Of a stretch of DNA of 64,000 bases, positions 24,981 through 34,187 are shown piece by piece. Position 1 is the stretch's first letter. Every line of letters begins with the position of its first letter. Origin of the DNA: Haliotis asinina. Taxonomy: Eukaryota; Mollusca; Gastropoda; Lepetellida; Haliotidae. Location of the stretch: positions 8,787,501 to 8,851,500 of the forward strand of contig NC_090287.1 in assembly GCF_037392515.1 (NCBI RefSeq), in the 5' to 3' direction. The notes under the pieces are model-generated. The model saw nothing but the letters and a program-made list of their open reading frames with translations, ran no database searches and was not told the DNA's origin. The translations under genes and the position numbers were made by a program.

Positions 24981-26102
24981 TCAATTATAATGCCAAATCT
25001 TGCTGTCTGACTTCTTTGTATTCCTGTCATTATGTGCCGTCTGATTGACTCTTCTGTATTTCTGCCCCTCTCGTATGTTTCCTTCCTTTCTCATCTGATC
25101 CATTTCAGCTCTGAAAGATTTCAAAGTCGAGTCGAGATGCTGTCCTTTATCACTCACAATTTTTTCAAGTCGACTTGTTGCTCTCTTCTGGGACTCCAGG
25201 TCCTTCTGTTGCTGCTTCAGCTGGTTGTCCTGTGTTTGAATACGTTCTGCTTGCTGTCCAATAATACTTGCCTGAACATTCAGCTGCCTGCTCTGTTCTT
25301 GCATTGTCAGTTTCCTCTCAGCAGCATCCCGCTTTAGTGATTCTATACTCCTACCTTGTGACTGTAACGTCATATGCTGTTGCTCTAGCTTCTCATCCTG
25401 TTCTCGAATCACCTCATGTTGCTTCCTGAGTGTCAGCTTTTGCTCTTTATTCTCCAACGTCAACGCTCCAATTCGATGGGTTTGGTCAGAGACAGTAGTT
25501 TGTAGTTGTTCTATATGGTGTCCTTGCTTTGAAATCACTTCAACATTGTGTTTTAAAGCTGAATCTAAATTTTCTATTGTCTTAGTCTGTTCGCTTATGG
25601 TTCTCTCCGACTTGGAAATAATCGTGTTTTGCTGACTAATCTCATTCTCGTGGTATATAAGACTTTCCCTTAATTCTGCGATAACATGTTTTTGCTCACT
25701 GCAAAGTGTCTCTAGGTGTGTCAGTTTGTTCATTAAAGAATCCATCGTGTTTGCTGATTCCACCAGACAGCGCTCAGAGGCTTCTTTTTCTCGTTTTAGT
25801 TCACTAATGATCTCATCCTTTTCCTGTAGCTGATCTCTCAGGTACCTGATCTCTTCTTCCTTTTGCTTCATCACATGTTCCACATCTACAACATCTTGGC
25901 TAAGATTTTCGATGACGTCACTGGTTCTTGACTCGTTTGATTTGACACTGACCAACTTTTGTTTCACAGTACCAAGATGCTTCTCCAGATTGTTCATAGA
26001 GTCCTGCATTTGTTTGATTTCTTGCAACGCGTTAGAAAACATGTGCCCCATGTCATCGCCAGTTCCGTTCCCCTGAAACATATCACCAAATTCATAGAAC
26101 AT
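24981..26102 (-). CDS. Long coiled-coil protein without a CARD
   Basis: A 373-residue single-exon frame. Residues 1-25 are Gly/Met-rich and not helical. From about residue 25 to 345 it is almost unbroken heptad coiled coil, rich in Gln, Glu and Lys and free of Pro. A middle zone (about 150-330) has repeated Q-x-x-x-I-x-x-Q/E-type heptads. The C-terminal tail is basic and Asn-rich (KSDSKIWHYN). An in-frame stop lies two codons before the ATG, so the start is fixed unless an acceptor (about 26140) feeds a leader exon. It lacks the I-V-P-R-N-R-F-Q tail of the nearby CARD proteins. It resembles tropomyosin/golgin-like coiled coils only generally, and I cannot name a family. It lies between CARD-only genes on the same strand, so a scaffolding partner role is possible but unproven. 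Confidence 0.7.
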   Translation of the reverse strand: MFYEFGDMFQGNGTGDDMGHMFSNALQEIKQMQDSMNNLEKHLGTVKQKLVSVKSNESRTSDVIENLSQDVVDVEHVMKQKEEEIRYLRDQLQEKDEIISELKREKEASERCLVESANTMDSLMNKLTHLETLCSEQKHVIAELRESLIYHENEISQQNTIISKSERTISEQTKTIENLDSALKHNVEVISKQGHHIEQLQTTVSDQTHRIGALTLENKEQKLTLRKQHEVIREQDEKLEQQHMTLQSQGRSIESLKRDAAERKLTMQEQSRQLNVQASIIGQQAERIQTQDNQLKQQQKDLESQKRATSRLEKIVSDKGQHLDSTLKSFRAEMDQMRKEGNIREGQKYRRVNQTAHNDRNTKKSDSKIWHYN

Positions 26103-26766
26103 TTCTTATACGTTTCGATCACAGCTTGAGGACTGACCAGATATATCGAAAATCACGCACTAACCGAAAGAACATGAAATGGACGGTCTCTTAAGCTAAA
26201 TCCACAGCATCTGTATACTTAGAAATATCCAATGTTAAACTGACAGATATAACTGAAGCTACTATTTTGTATCCACAGGTGTGGTCTGGAGTAATATAGA
26301 CAATAGTGGTTTTGGACCACGTCCTTCCTAAGAGTCCAATTTAAAGATTGGTCCCTTGGGAAGGACCTTATCCAACACATATCTTCAATTCTAACAACCG
26401 AGAAAAGACTTTTCAAAACCGACCAAGTGCCCCTTTCCAGATGTACTATCGTCTATACTACTTCTAGTTATGAGGGTTATGTTCTAGCCTTAGTATCAAG
26501 TGACGAAACGTTCAGAATGTTAACAGAGGGTAATGATTCTTAGCAAAACATGCCACACGTCATTTTTAGCTTGGTGCTTTCAGATATCTGTCATAGAACC
26601 ATTTCTGTTCACATTCAGCATGACACTATTGGTATCTTTCAATGTCATGTATACTTGTGTCTGCCGAATACCTGTATTGACATTATACTTTATGTGTTGA
26701 CGTCATTTCGAATACCACACTATACTGTCTGTGTTGTTATGTAACACGTTATTACATTCATTTTCT
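26103..26766. other. Intergenic, nothing recognised
   Basis: No repeat or gene signature apart from a possible acceptor near 26140 for the coiled-coil gene. Confidence 0.45.
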
Positions 26767-26798
<32 letters not shown>

Positions 26799-26832
26799 AC
26801 ACACACACACACACATTATTATTATTATTATA
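26767..26832. repeat. CA microsatellite followed by ATT run
   Basis: About 24 AC units with one interruption, then ATTATTATTATTATAATT. Read on the minus strand this is an (AAT)n-type tail at the 3' end of the LINE fragment next door. Confidence 0.9.
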
Positions 26833-27250
26833 ATTTACAGATTAAGATGGATATGCAACAGAGAGGGTTCGGGTGATTCTGGCACAGTCAGGCCGGTAAG
26901 GCTCATCATCAGCTCAGGGCCCTCACCCCCTCTACACGCAGCCCAGACAGTGAATGGGACTTCTCCCAGGAAACACTGCCTAGTCGAACCCACCAAGAAC
27001 TTTCCGGAGAATATGGAGGCTCCCAAACACTGCACTGTGCATTACCCAGTTTCTCAGAAGGGCTGTGCTCCCGGTGGAGAACCCGGGCACTCTCCTGATC
27101 AGCGCCAAGAGTTCAGGAGGTACCAAACCAAGGGCACCGAGAACAATGGGGAGCCTGACGACTGTGTACTTGGAATGCAAGCGAGACATTTCAAAGGCGA
27201 GGTCCGCATATTTATCATGCTTTTCCTGAATCTTGCCAATCACATTGCCG
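26833..27250 (-). mobile_element. 5'-truncated non-LTR retrotransposon (LINE), 3' end
   Basis: The minus strand encodes about 87 residues that match the C-terminal end of LINE reverse-transcriptase proteins: a KYADLAFEM-type helix, the PIVLGALGLVP block and a final LRKVLGG. A short 3' untranslated part and an AAT-rich tail follow toward lower coordinates. Only the 3' end is present, as is usual for 5'-truncated insertions. The clade cannot be settled from this piece. Confidence 0.75.
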
Positions 27251-28207
27251 TCAAAAGGGACAGAAAATTCAATGATATAAATAATTTCATTGGTTTTATT
27301 GTGTTATTATTATCATCATTATTACATATGTTGGACGGAGTGGGTTGGTCATATTCCTAGTATTGATGATGGTGAAGATGGTGCATACATCACAACTCTC
27401 TTACAAAGACCGCCATAAAACACCAGTTTGCAAAAGTGCAAACATGGGAATCCAGAGGATTATCAGTATCAGCGGAAACGGATAGATACTGGCTAGTGAC
27501 CAGTTATAACAGCGTACCAGGTATCGCCAACACCTGGCTGTAGCGCTTGCGCAAACTCTTTGATTTTAAGTCTCGTAACCTATCGATTTTGTGATGTGTC
27601 AATGTGTGAAATACTAAGGAAGTACAAGTCAAGCTGTCTGTGCAAGCGCTGCAGACAGATGTTGGCGATAACTTATACACGGCGATAACTTGTCGCTCGC
27701 CAGTAGGATATATGATAACGGACGTCGGGAAAATCAGTGATGACACTAAGTGTCCGCAGGCTTGTAATGTGTAACGTGTATAGCTGGACGAGCGTTCATA
27801 ATTATGTTTTCGAAGAGATAATTACATCTGTTGCACATATAGAAAAATGAATTCGGATAAATGAGTATGAAGAATATATTATTTGGACGTTTAATTTTAC
27901 CACTATACCCCTCTGGAAAGAATACTAGTACATAACAGAGAATAAATATGCTCGCCTCCGTAATGGAGTGTTTTCTTATCCGACTTTACATTTTATTACG
28001 TACTACTGTTCATCTAGACTAAGGGGTCAGGTTCAGCGATACGTGAAACCCATTTCTGATGCCCCCCGTTTGCTTTTGCTGGAATATTGCTAAAAGCGGC
28101 GTATAACCATTCTCAGTCTGTCAGTCAGACTAGTAGTTAAGGAAACTATCTTCATAGAACCATACGGCTTTATCTAACTTGCATTGTTGAATGAATGATC
28201 ATTTGAA
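27251..28207. other. Intergenic, left flank of the recent tandem duplication
   Basis: It contains a SINE tail piece (28055-28125, GCTGGAATATTGCTAAAAGC) and a region related to 18820-19040. No gene was found. Confidence 0.5.
28055..28125 (+). mobile_element. SINE 3' tail fragment
   Basis: GCTGGAATATTGCTAAAAGC followed by GGCGTATAACCATTCTCAG is the shared SINE tail without its head. Confidence 0.55.
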
Positions 28208-28260
28208 TAAAAAGGAAAACAAATCGAGAAGAAATAACGGTAAAGAGGAAAGAAAACTAT

Positions 28261-28593
28261 TCAGTTATCTAGAATACATGCCTTCTCTTTGCAATCCTCT
28301 CTCAATTTCTGTGAAACATGGGAATATCCGTTGTTGTCCAAAGCCACAATGAAACAGTCAAAGGCTCCCTTCCCTCGATGAAGCAGAGTTTTTAGGAAAC
28401 AATGATTCCTGTCGTTCTTTCCTGTACAGCTGAGGATGCTCTCCACATCCTCCACATAGAGGGTCCCCGTCTGTATGAGGGAGTCCCCCAGGTCCTTTGC
28501 ATCTATTTCAGTCTTGATATACACCCAGTTTTTCCGGATACAGAGATCATGATGAGGGTGCATCTTCCCCTTGGTCCCTACAAATCGAGCCAT
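28261..28593 (-). CDS. CARD-only protein, copy 1
   Basis: A 110-residue, single-domain CARD. It starts MARFVGTKGKM, close to the MARLVTEKGKM start of the CARD-coiled-coil proteins, which shows common origin. The domain spans about residues 13-100: RKNWVYIKTEID (helix 1), a GTL turn, YVEDVESIL, HCFLKTLLHRGKGAFDCFIVAL and GYSHVSQKL. A short Cys-containing tail (about 101-110) ends at a stop that is conserved in the 19.2-kb paralogue, so the protein is truly CARD-only. TTTTTCAG directly precedes the ATG, so a leader exon is expected, with a candidate donor at 30963. The protein encoded at 34710-35042 is identical. It could be an inhibitor or nucleator of CARD filaments (inference from known CARD-only proteins). 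Confidence 0.75.
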   Translation of the reverse strand: MARFVGTKGKMHPHHDLCIRKNWVYIKTEIDAKDLGDSLIQTGTLYVEDVESILSCTGKNDRNHCFLKTLLHRGKGAFDCFIVALDNNGYSHVSQKLREDCKEKACILDN

Positions 28594-30963
28594 CTGAAAA
28601 ATCCCGTAAGGTCAGCTACTGAGACCATGTAATCCTTGAAATCTGAAATGTCAACGCCAGTGAATAACCATTCTCCACTATCCGAAAACATTTCCCCTTG
28701 GGCGCAAGAGGTAAAACAACCGTGAAAATTGAATGATTGGATCAACTGAAAATCAGTGATGACACCAGGTTTTGGCGAATAAGGTTCCCGGCCTAGAATT
28801 TCGAAGCTCTCCTAGCGCTAAGGTACCTGCAGTTGCCCTGCGAGGCGCACGGCATAACGGTTGAAATCAAGGACTGTTCTGCTCGGTGTGAATGTGTCTG
28901 AGAGACCTGTCAACAGTCTTTCTCTCCCACTCATGTTCTGTTGCACCACTTAAGAACATCCAAGCCCGCCCAAACCCTACACATTTTTATCAGCAGCTCT
29001 GGCATTAGGAGACTTTGCGGTTCCTTACTAAACAGTGTCAGGGCATTTTCTCGAACATACTTAATTCATATGGTGTTCACAGCTTTTTTGCCTCTTACAT
29101 CGAATGGAATCTGTTTCTGAGGATAGTCAAAACTGGGTAATCCTTCAATGCGTTTCATATCTAGCGTCGCAAAAATGATAAATTGTCACATTATACCTCA
29201 GTCAACAGTGATAGCGATGTTTAAAGCCAAACTTTCTGATATTCACGTAAGCTGCTCATGTAGTTTGTGCGACTGGAACGATCTTGGATAGCGATGTTTA
29301 AACCCAAACTTTCTAATACTCACTTACGCTGCGGAACAGTAGCTCTATATCTACCACTTGTTGGAAAGACCAAAACAGAGCTGTGGGGTGTCACTTGGAA
29401 CCTAAATAAAGACATTATAGAAGGAATATAGGGACTTTTTATGACGCATTAGAGTTTCAGTGTGTATTACAATATGAATCCTCCCAGGTCACCGATGACG
29501 CACATAAGGGTCGATTCCATACAAAAATTCCTTTAATGTGGCACAATGGAAATAGTTTAGTAGCTATCTGTCAACTGACTGCCGATTTCGGTGATAAATG
29601 ACACGGATATTGTTCTCTGTAGGAGAGCACAGGACACTAATGTCACGCATGTGTAGACACGTACAGTGGAACCAGCCTACTACGGACTGATCTGGGACCG
29701 ACTCGTTTGTCCGGATTATAAGCAGCCCGGATTAGTCAAATCTTATCCGGTACTGAGGACACTGCTAAACTGCATACGCAGGTAGTGAGGAAATCAAATG
29801 CAAAAGCATATATTGACAAACGAATACTGGCATCTGTGTTTTATCAGAGAAATGATCTCCACGAGATGTTTGCGTGATGGGTATCACAATACAAATATAC
29901 TAGACCGTCTTGAACCTGGAGAGTCGCAGTCTGCAGTTGGCCGTCATTTCAACGTCCATCAGAGCAGAGCACCACATCTCGCCTTTGGGATCATTTCCTG
30001 TTGACCAATTCCGCCAAAGATCGAGAAGTGACCGTCCATAAGTTACCACCCAAGCCCAGGACTGCTCTGGACTGCTCATTTGCATCACCATCGTGCCACA
30101 GTCGTGGTGACTGCGCAAGGTAATCCTACTTTCTGAAGTATTTCCGCCCAAACTGTCAGGAATCGATTGCGTGATGTGGATACAGGACCAAGGAGTTCAG
30201 TTGTTGCTCCTGTTTTGAGAGACTTCTGTCAGCGTAGTGGCTTGTGGCGGTGGTGTTGATTCTGGAACTGGTTCAGTGATGAGGCGCGATTTCTTCTTCG
30301 CCGGCGAGATCAGCGTGTTTACCGTTGTGAAAAATAAATGTTTCCCCCTAATCATATTCATCAGGTCGACAGTTTCGATGAAGAGAGTTTCATGGTGTAG
30401 TGTACGATATCCAGCACTCAAAGATCTGCTTTAGTAGTGCTTCAGGGAAACTTGACACCAAATCGGTATATCAACGACGTCCTTCACGTTCATGGACCGA
30501 CAGAGGGAGTTCATCCAGCACGACAACGCTTTTTTAATTCTAACGTCAGTGTCTTACCATGACCTTCCCCAATACCAGAGCTAAACCCACTCAGAACACG
30601 TATACGAAGACGCACACGACGTTCACGTCAAGACACGCCTCAAATACTTCCACAAATGACCATCGCATTGCAGGAAAAACGGGTAAAAATCCGCAAGAGC
30701 AAACTTCGTCGATTTATCCAGTCTACGCCAATGGTGTATTTGCTGCCAATAGTGGCAATACTGATTTTGAAGCCATCTTGCATGCCTCAAGTAATCAGTA
30801 ACACAACGACAGATGGTACCGAGATGGTGCCGAACAGTTATAATTACTGCCAATGGTGGCTATGTACGCGGACGCGTCTTGTACAGACTAAAGACTGCTG
30901 TTATGTTGGCCAACTCTTTGTCTGTGACATCGTGGGAAAACAAGACTAAACAATATAATATAC
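28594..30963 (-). other. Candidate leader intron of CARD-only copy 1
   Basis: The acceptor abuts the ATG and the donor GTATATTA aligns to the donor of the diverged paralogue. The intron contains a Tc1-like remnant in antisense orientation and a CAGTGGAACC-type transposon-end-like sequence near 29664. Confidence 0.4.
29890..30800 (+). mobile_element. Tc1-like transposase remnant (copy 1)
   Basis: Pieces of a Tc1/mariner transposase lie in order. There is an N-terminal helix-turn-helix (ILDRLEPGESQSAV-RHFNVHQS), a catalytic-core piece read as WFSDEARFF then RRRDQRVYRCE (about 30261-30330), and a C-terminal end (ALQEKRV ... FIQS, then GVFAANSGNTDF, about 30660-30770). Frames change several times and stops interrupt it, so it is dead. 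It resembles the family also represented at 53.1 kb but is a different copy. Terminal inverted repeats were not located. Confidence 0.8.
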
Positions 30964-31290
30964 CTATTTCCTCTGTCTGTTTATCACTGTAACTACTTCT
31001 ATATATCACACTCAGAACTGACACCTGCTTAAAACTCCAACCGCTGCTAACACCCATACCTCAGGCTGAAGGTGACCTCCTTGTGCGGTTGACAGGTGGC
31101 AGAGGCACTGCCTTTAAGTGTTTAATTCCGAGAACAAGGTACATATAACAATAAATCTGTCCGTAAATTACGATGTCTCTCAACTGTTTTCTCCTTCGTC
31201 AGTACTGACAAATGTATGGGTCACAGTGTGTATATGAAAAAATGAGGTATTGCCATGAGGGGTATACAAGGTTTTATGCCGTATACGGGA
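30964..31290 (-). promoter_or_regulatory. Candidate leader exon/promoter of CARD-only copy 1
   Basis: This segment is conserved against 22410-22600 and 24170-24340 upstream of the older paralogue. That is consistent with a leader exon and promoter retained through the older duplication. Confidence 0.35.
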
Positions 31291-31427
31291 CGAATAAAAT
31301 CCCATATACCCCGCTTGATAATGCTTTAATGTATTTATCTTACTGAATGCTTTTTTTAACTACAGAAAAATGTATGGACAACAACTTTTTATTCATGCTT
31401 GACAACGGTACAAGAATCTGTTTTGAA

Positions 31428-32603
31428 ATGCCACACTCACAAAATGACAGAAATTGTTATCGATAACTTTGTCAATATAAGTTGTTGACATAACATTTTA
31501 TTTAACCTTAAATTCTACATCTGTCCTCAAGTACAGGTCGTGATAATCGCCCAGGTTCTTACAACCCAGTTTATTCCATACGTTAGTCGCGTGCGAGTAA
31601 TCATCTCGTGAGACGGACGCCTCATTCAGCTTGCTATAAAAGCAGTCGATAGGAGGTAGTCTGGTCTCGGTGAACTTGACCCAACTATCCATGTACTCAT
31701 ATGGGTACACACCCTTCCTCATAAGCAGGGGTCTAGTCTCGGCGTCTGTGTATCGATCGGTGATAGGGAAGGTATTGTTGGCCTTGACCAGACTGTCGAG
31801 TGACGACAGGAGGAACTGAAACGAGTCAATGAACCTAAGTCCGTTTAAGCTGAAGGAGATGTATCTCTCCATGTTGTTGGGGATGCACGATATATTACCA
31901 TCGATTTTCGCGATGGCCTGCATGATCAAGTGTGAGTCGTACCCTCTCAAGTTGTGAAAGACAACGGGGATGTTTATTGTCATAGGGTTGATTTTAAGCT
32001 TGAGGTTGCACGCGTTGTGAGCGGCGCCTCTATACTTACCAGTTATGTGGCAGTGATCTCTCACCGAATCACCGTTAAGTGGTGAGTCGCACACGTGACA
32101 GTTAATGCTACTAGCGTGAGCTAGCCTGTCGGCTCGGGTCATACGCATGGGAGCGATTCTATATAATGTATTCCTAATAATTTTTTCTTCCTCCTGCAAA
32201 CACTTTAGAAACCTTTCAGCCGCGTCAGGGGGTTCACATTAAACTGTTTCATCGATATAAACATAACATAACCGTAAGCGAGCCACCGATCCTATATGGT
32301 CGGTCAAAACTTACAACAAATTATTGATCGTACCGTACGGCACAGTGTTACCGCCTGCCAAGTCACGGTAAACGTGATGGCGTGGCTTTGTAGTAGGGGC
32401 AATAATAGCAAGAGCTAATGGTCCCACCAAAGCCTCATTTAGTAAATGAGGCTTTTTAGAGGGGGTTTTTGAAAAGTGTTTTCGGACTGTCATTCCCTAT
32501 ACTACTAATGCCACACTCACAAAATGACAGAAATTGTTATCGATAACTTTGTCAATATAAGCTGTTGACATAACATTTTATTTAACCTTAAATTCTTCAT
32601 CTG
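31428..32603. repeat. Pair of 96-bp direct repeats flanking the Polinton fragment
   Basis: 31428-31523 and 32508-32603 are nearly identical and share TTATCGATAA and the AACCTTAAATTCT end. The offset between them is exactly 1080. Copy 2 of the tandem duplication has a single version (37868-37963), which matches the left repeat in its first half and the right repeat at its end. Confidence 0.9.
31498..32507 (-). mobile_element. Polinton/Maverick fragment (family B DNA polymerase part), broken fossil
   Basis: On the minus strand 31498-32199 encodes part of a protein-primed family B DNA polymerase of the Polinton type. It has a Cys/His zinc-binding segment (CHVCDSPLNGD, DHCHITGKYRGAAH, CNLKLK), an exonuclease-region block with FHNLRGYDSHLI, and an IDSFQFLLSSLDSL block. 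Only this piece of the element remains; capsid genes, integrase and terminal repeats are absent, so it is a broken relic. It is older than or about the same age as the tandem duplication, because only one of the two copies carries it. Confidence 0.85.
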
Positions 32604-33040
32604 CCATTGTCCAGTCTTGAGCTTGAGAAGACGTTTTAGAAAACAGTTTGTGTTGACAGCTCGGAATATCTTTGGTGTCTGGCTCAGACACCATTTGAAT
32701 CTTCTAGTTATCATTGATTGGTGGCATAGTGAGATCACCCACGTTGCCAAATGGACAGCAGTTGCAATGAAAATGTGTTCACAGTCAGACAGGCTTCATG
32801 CTAGAGACAGAACTAATCAGCACATACAAAGTTCTTCTTTCACAAGGATACACGTGCCTCTGTTCAGTAGAAGTAGTTGAGTAACTTTCATAAACACAGC
32901 TATGACAATGGTTGAATACTTGACTGTCGAAGGGACTTCCTTGGCTAGGTCCTTGAACCAGATGATTAGTTAGTTGTTCTTGTGCCTGGGTGCAACCGTG
33001 TGTCTGTGGATTCTGTTGTAGCATGTGCGTGACTGAACAT

Positions 33041-33080
33041 GGCGTGGCGTGGCGTGGCGTGGCGTGGCGTGGCGTGGCGT
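33041..33080. repeat. GGCGT pentanucleotide array, 8 units
   Basis: Eight perfect GGCGT units. The same position in copy 2 carries twenty units, so the array changed length after duplication. Open frames on both strands across it are artefacts. Confidence 0.97.
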
Positions 33081-33600
33081 GGATTAAGTGCGTGATAGTG
33101 CGAGTCCATGCGTGTCCGTGCGGTTGTGTCCATTTGTGGTTATCCACTTTGAAAAACATGCGCAGTGTAACATGGATCCTATAGTTAGACTCGTCAGCTG
33201 ACCAGTCCTTCACACACGCTTAGCTATTTATCAGTGTATTGGTTATGTAGTGTATCGTGACCCGTGAGTGAACATATGTTTCATTTAAATCAGGTAAATT
33301 TGCATTGTTTCCTCTCCGAACCATGTCGATCTATCGATACATCTATACATTCACGCATTCTACTCCCACAGATCAGTGAATGCAGAAGTCGGTTTATATC
33401 ATCGAAATGTAGATTGAGTGGCCACGTTGGAGGGCTGGGGGAAATGCTACATTCAGATTGGTCAATTTTGTCTGTTGCCATAGTGATTAATGGAACATGT
33501 TTATGGTATAATATTGTGTTTTTATCATAATTCCCACGAATGATAATTATCAGACAAAGTTCCATCCTTCACCAAGTGAGTGGAAGCACATTTTCACAAT

Positions 33601-33695
33601 TTGTAGCCTGACCTGACCACCTGATCCTTTTGCTAGCCTCTATATTTTACAGCACGACGTCCTAGAGGTGGAATATTGCTTAGATCGGCGCTAAC
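33601..33695. mobile_element. Degraded SINE remnant
   Basis: Pieces such as CCTGACCACCTGATCC and GGAATATTGCTTAGATCGGCG resemble the middle and tail of the SINEs but are strongly diverged. Present in both tandem copies (39021-39115). Confidence 0.4.
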
Positions 33696-33730
33696 GATCA
33701 CAAACAAACGAAACAGTCTCAGCATACAGT

Positions 33731-33740
33731 GGGAAAACCC
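33731..33740 (+). promoter_or_regulatory. Rel/Dorsal-type kappaB site
   Basis: GGGAAAACCC is a classical Dorsal/Rel half-palindromic site. It lies about 230 bases upstream of the leader-exon donor of the CARD gene. Confidence 0.4.
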
Positions 33741-33967
33741 TCCCTACTGTCGAGACAGTTAAATAACTGAAGCTCTCAGCTTGAAGGCAGAGGTATTAGG
33801 TTATCAAACTGTGTACACATGGTATACGAGCATTCAAGGTGACAATCAATATATCTCCCTTAGTTAAGCCAGAATACGTTTATTGTGTAGCGTGTGTTGT
33901 TCCTGGTCAAGGATTAGTTCATAGATATTTCTGTGGTAACGTTTCTTTATGTCGTCATATATTACAG

Positions 33968-34166
33968 GTAAGTGTTCACGGGTTTTGAGTTTTAAATTAT
34001 TTTAGGTGACGCTTTGACGTTTGGTCAATGTTGTTGAGAAACGGCTGTCGGTAACCTGAGTGGTGGGTCTTATTTGCAAAAAAACATTTGGTCACGAGAC
34101 ACGTTGCTGTGTTAGGATTCTTTATTGATCAATAGTTTTACTTTTATCTTTTATCTATATCCCCAG
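33968..34166 (+). other. Leader intron of the truncated CARD gene
   Basis: The donor ATTACAG|GTAAGT and the acceptor TATCCCCAG lie 199 bp apart, ending 21 bases before the ATG at 34188. The same intron is present in copy 2. Confidence 0.7.
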
Positions 34167-34187
34167 ACATATGTGACAACATTAAGG

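Noticed and set aside
25032-25337. Plus-strand Leu/Ser-rich frame
   Set aside because: It is antisense to the coiled-coil gene; its composition reflects Gln/Glu/Lys codons read backward.
26731-27360. Plus-strand 209-codon frame
   Set aside because: It crosses a CA microsatellite and the antisense of a LINE fragment and has no domain features.
32595-32790. Minus-strand Cys-rich reading ending in ADEEFKVK before a stop (and in copy 2)
   Set aside because: A stop interrupts it after about 24 residues, no splice sites are convincing, and the family is unknown.
34125-34187. Upstream ATG adding 21 residues to the CARD gene (same at 39545 and, with 11 residues, at 51089)
   Set aside because: A good splice acceptor lies between the two ATGs, the added residues are intron-like, and the paralogues start at the downstream ATG.
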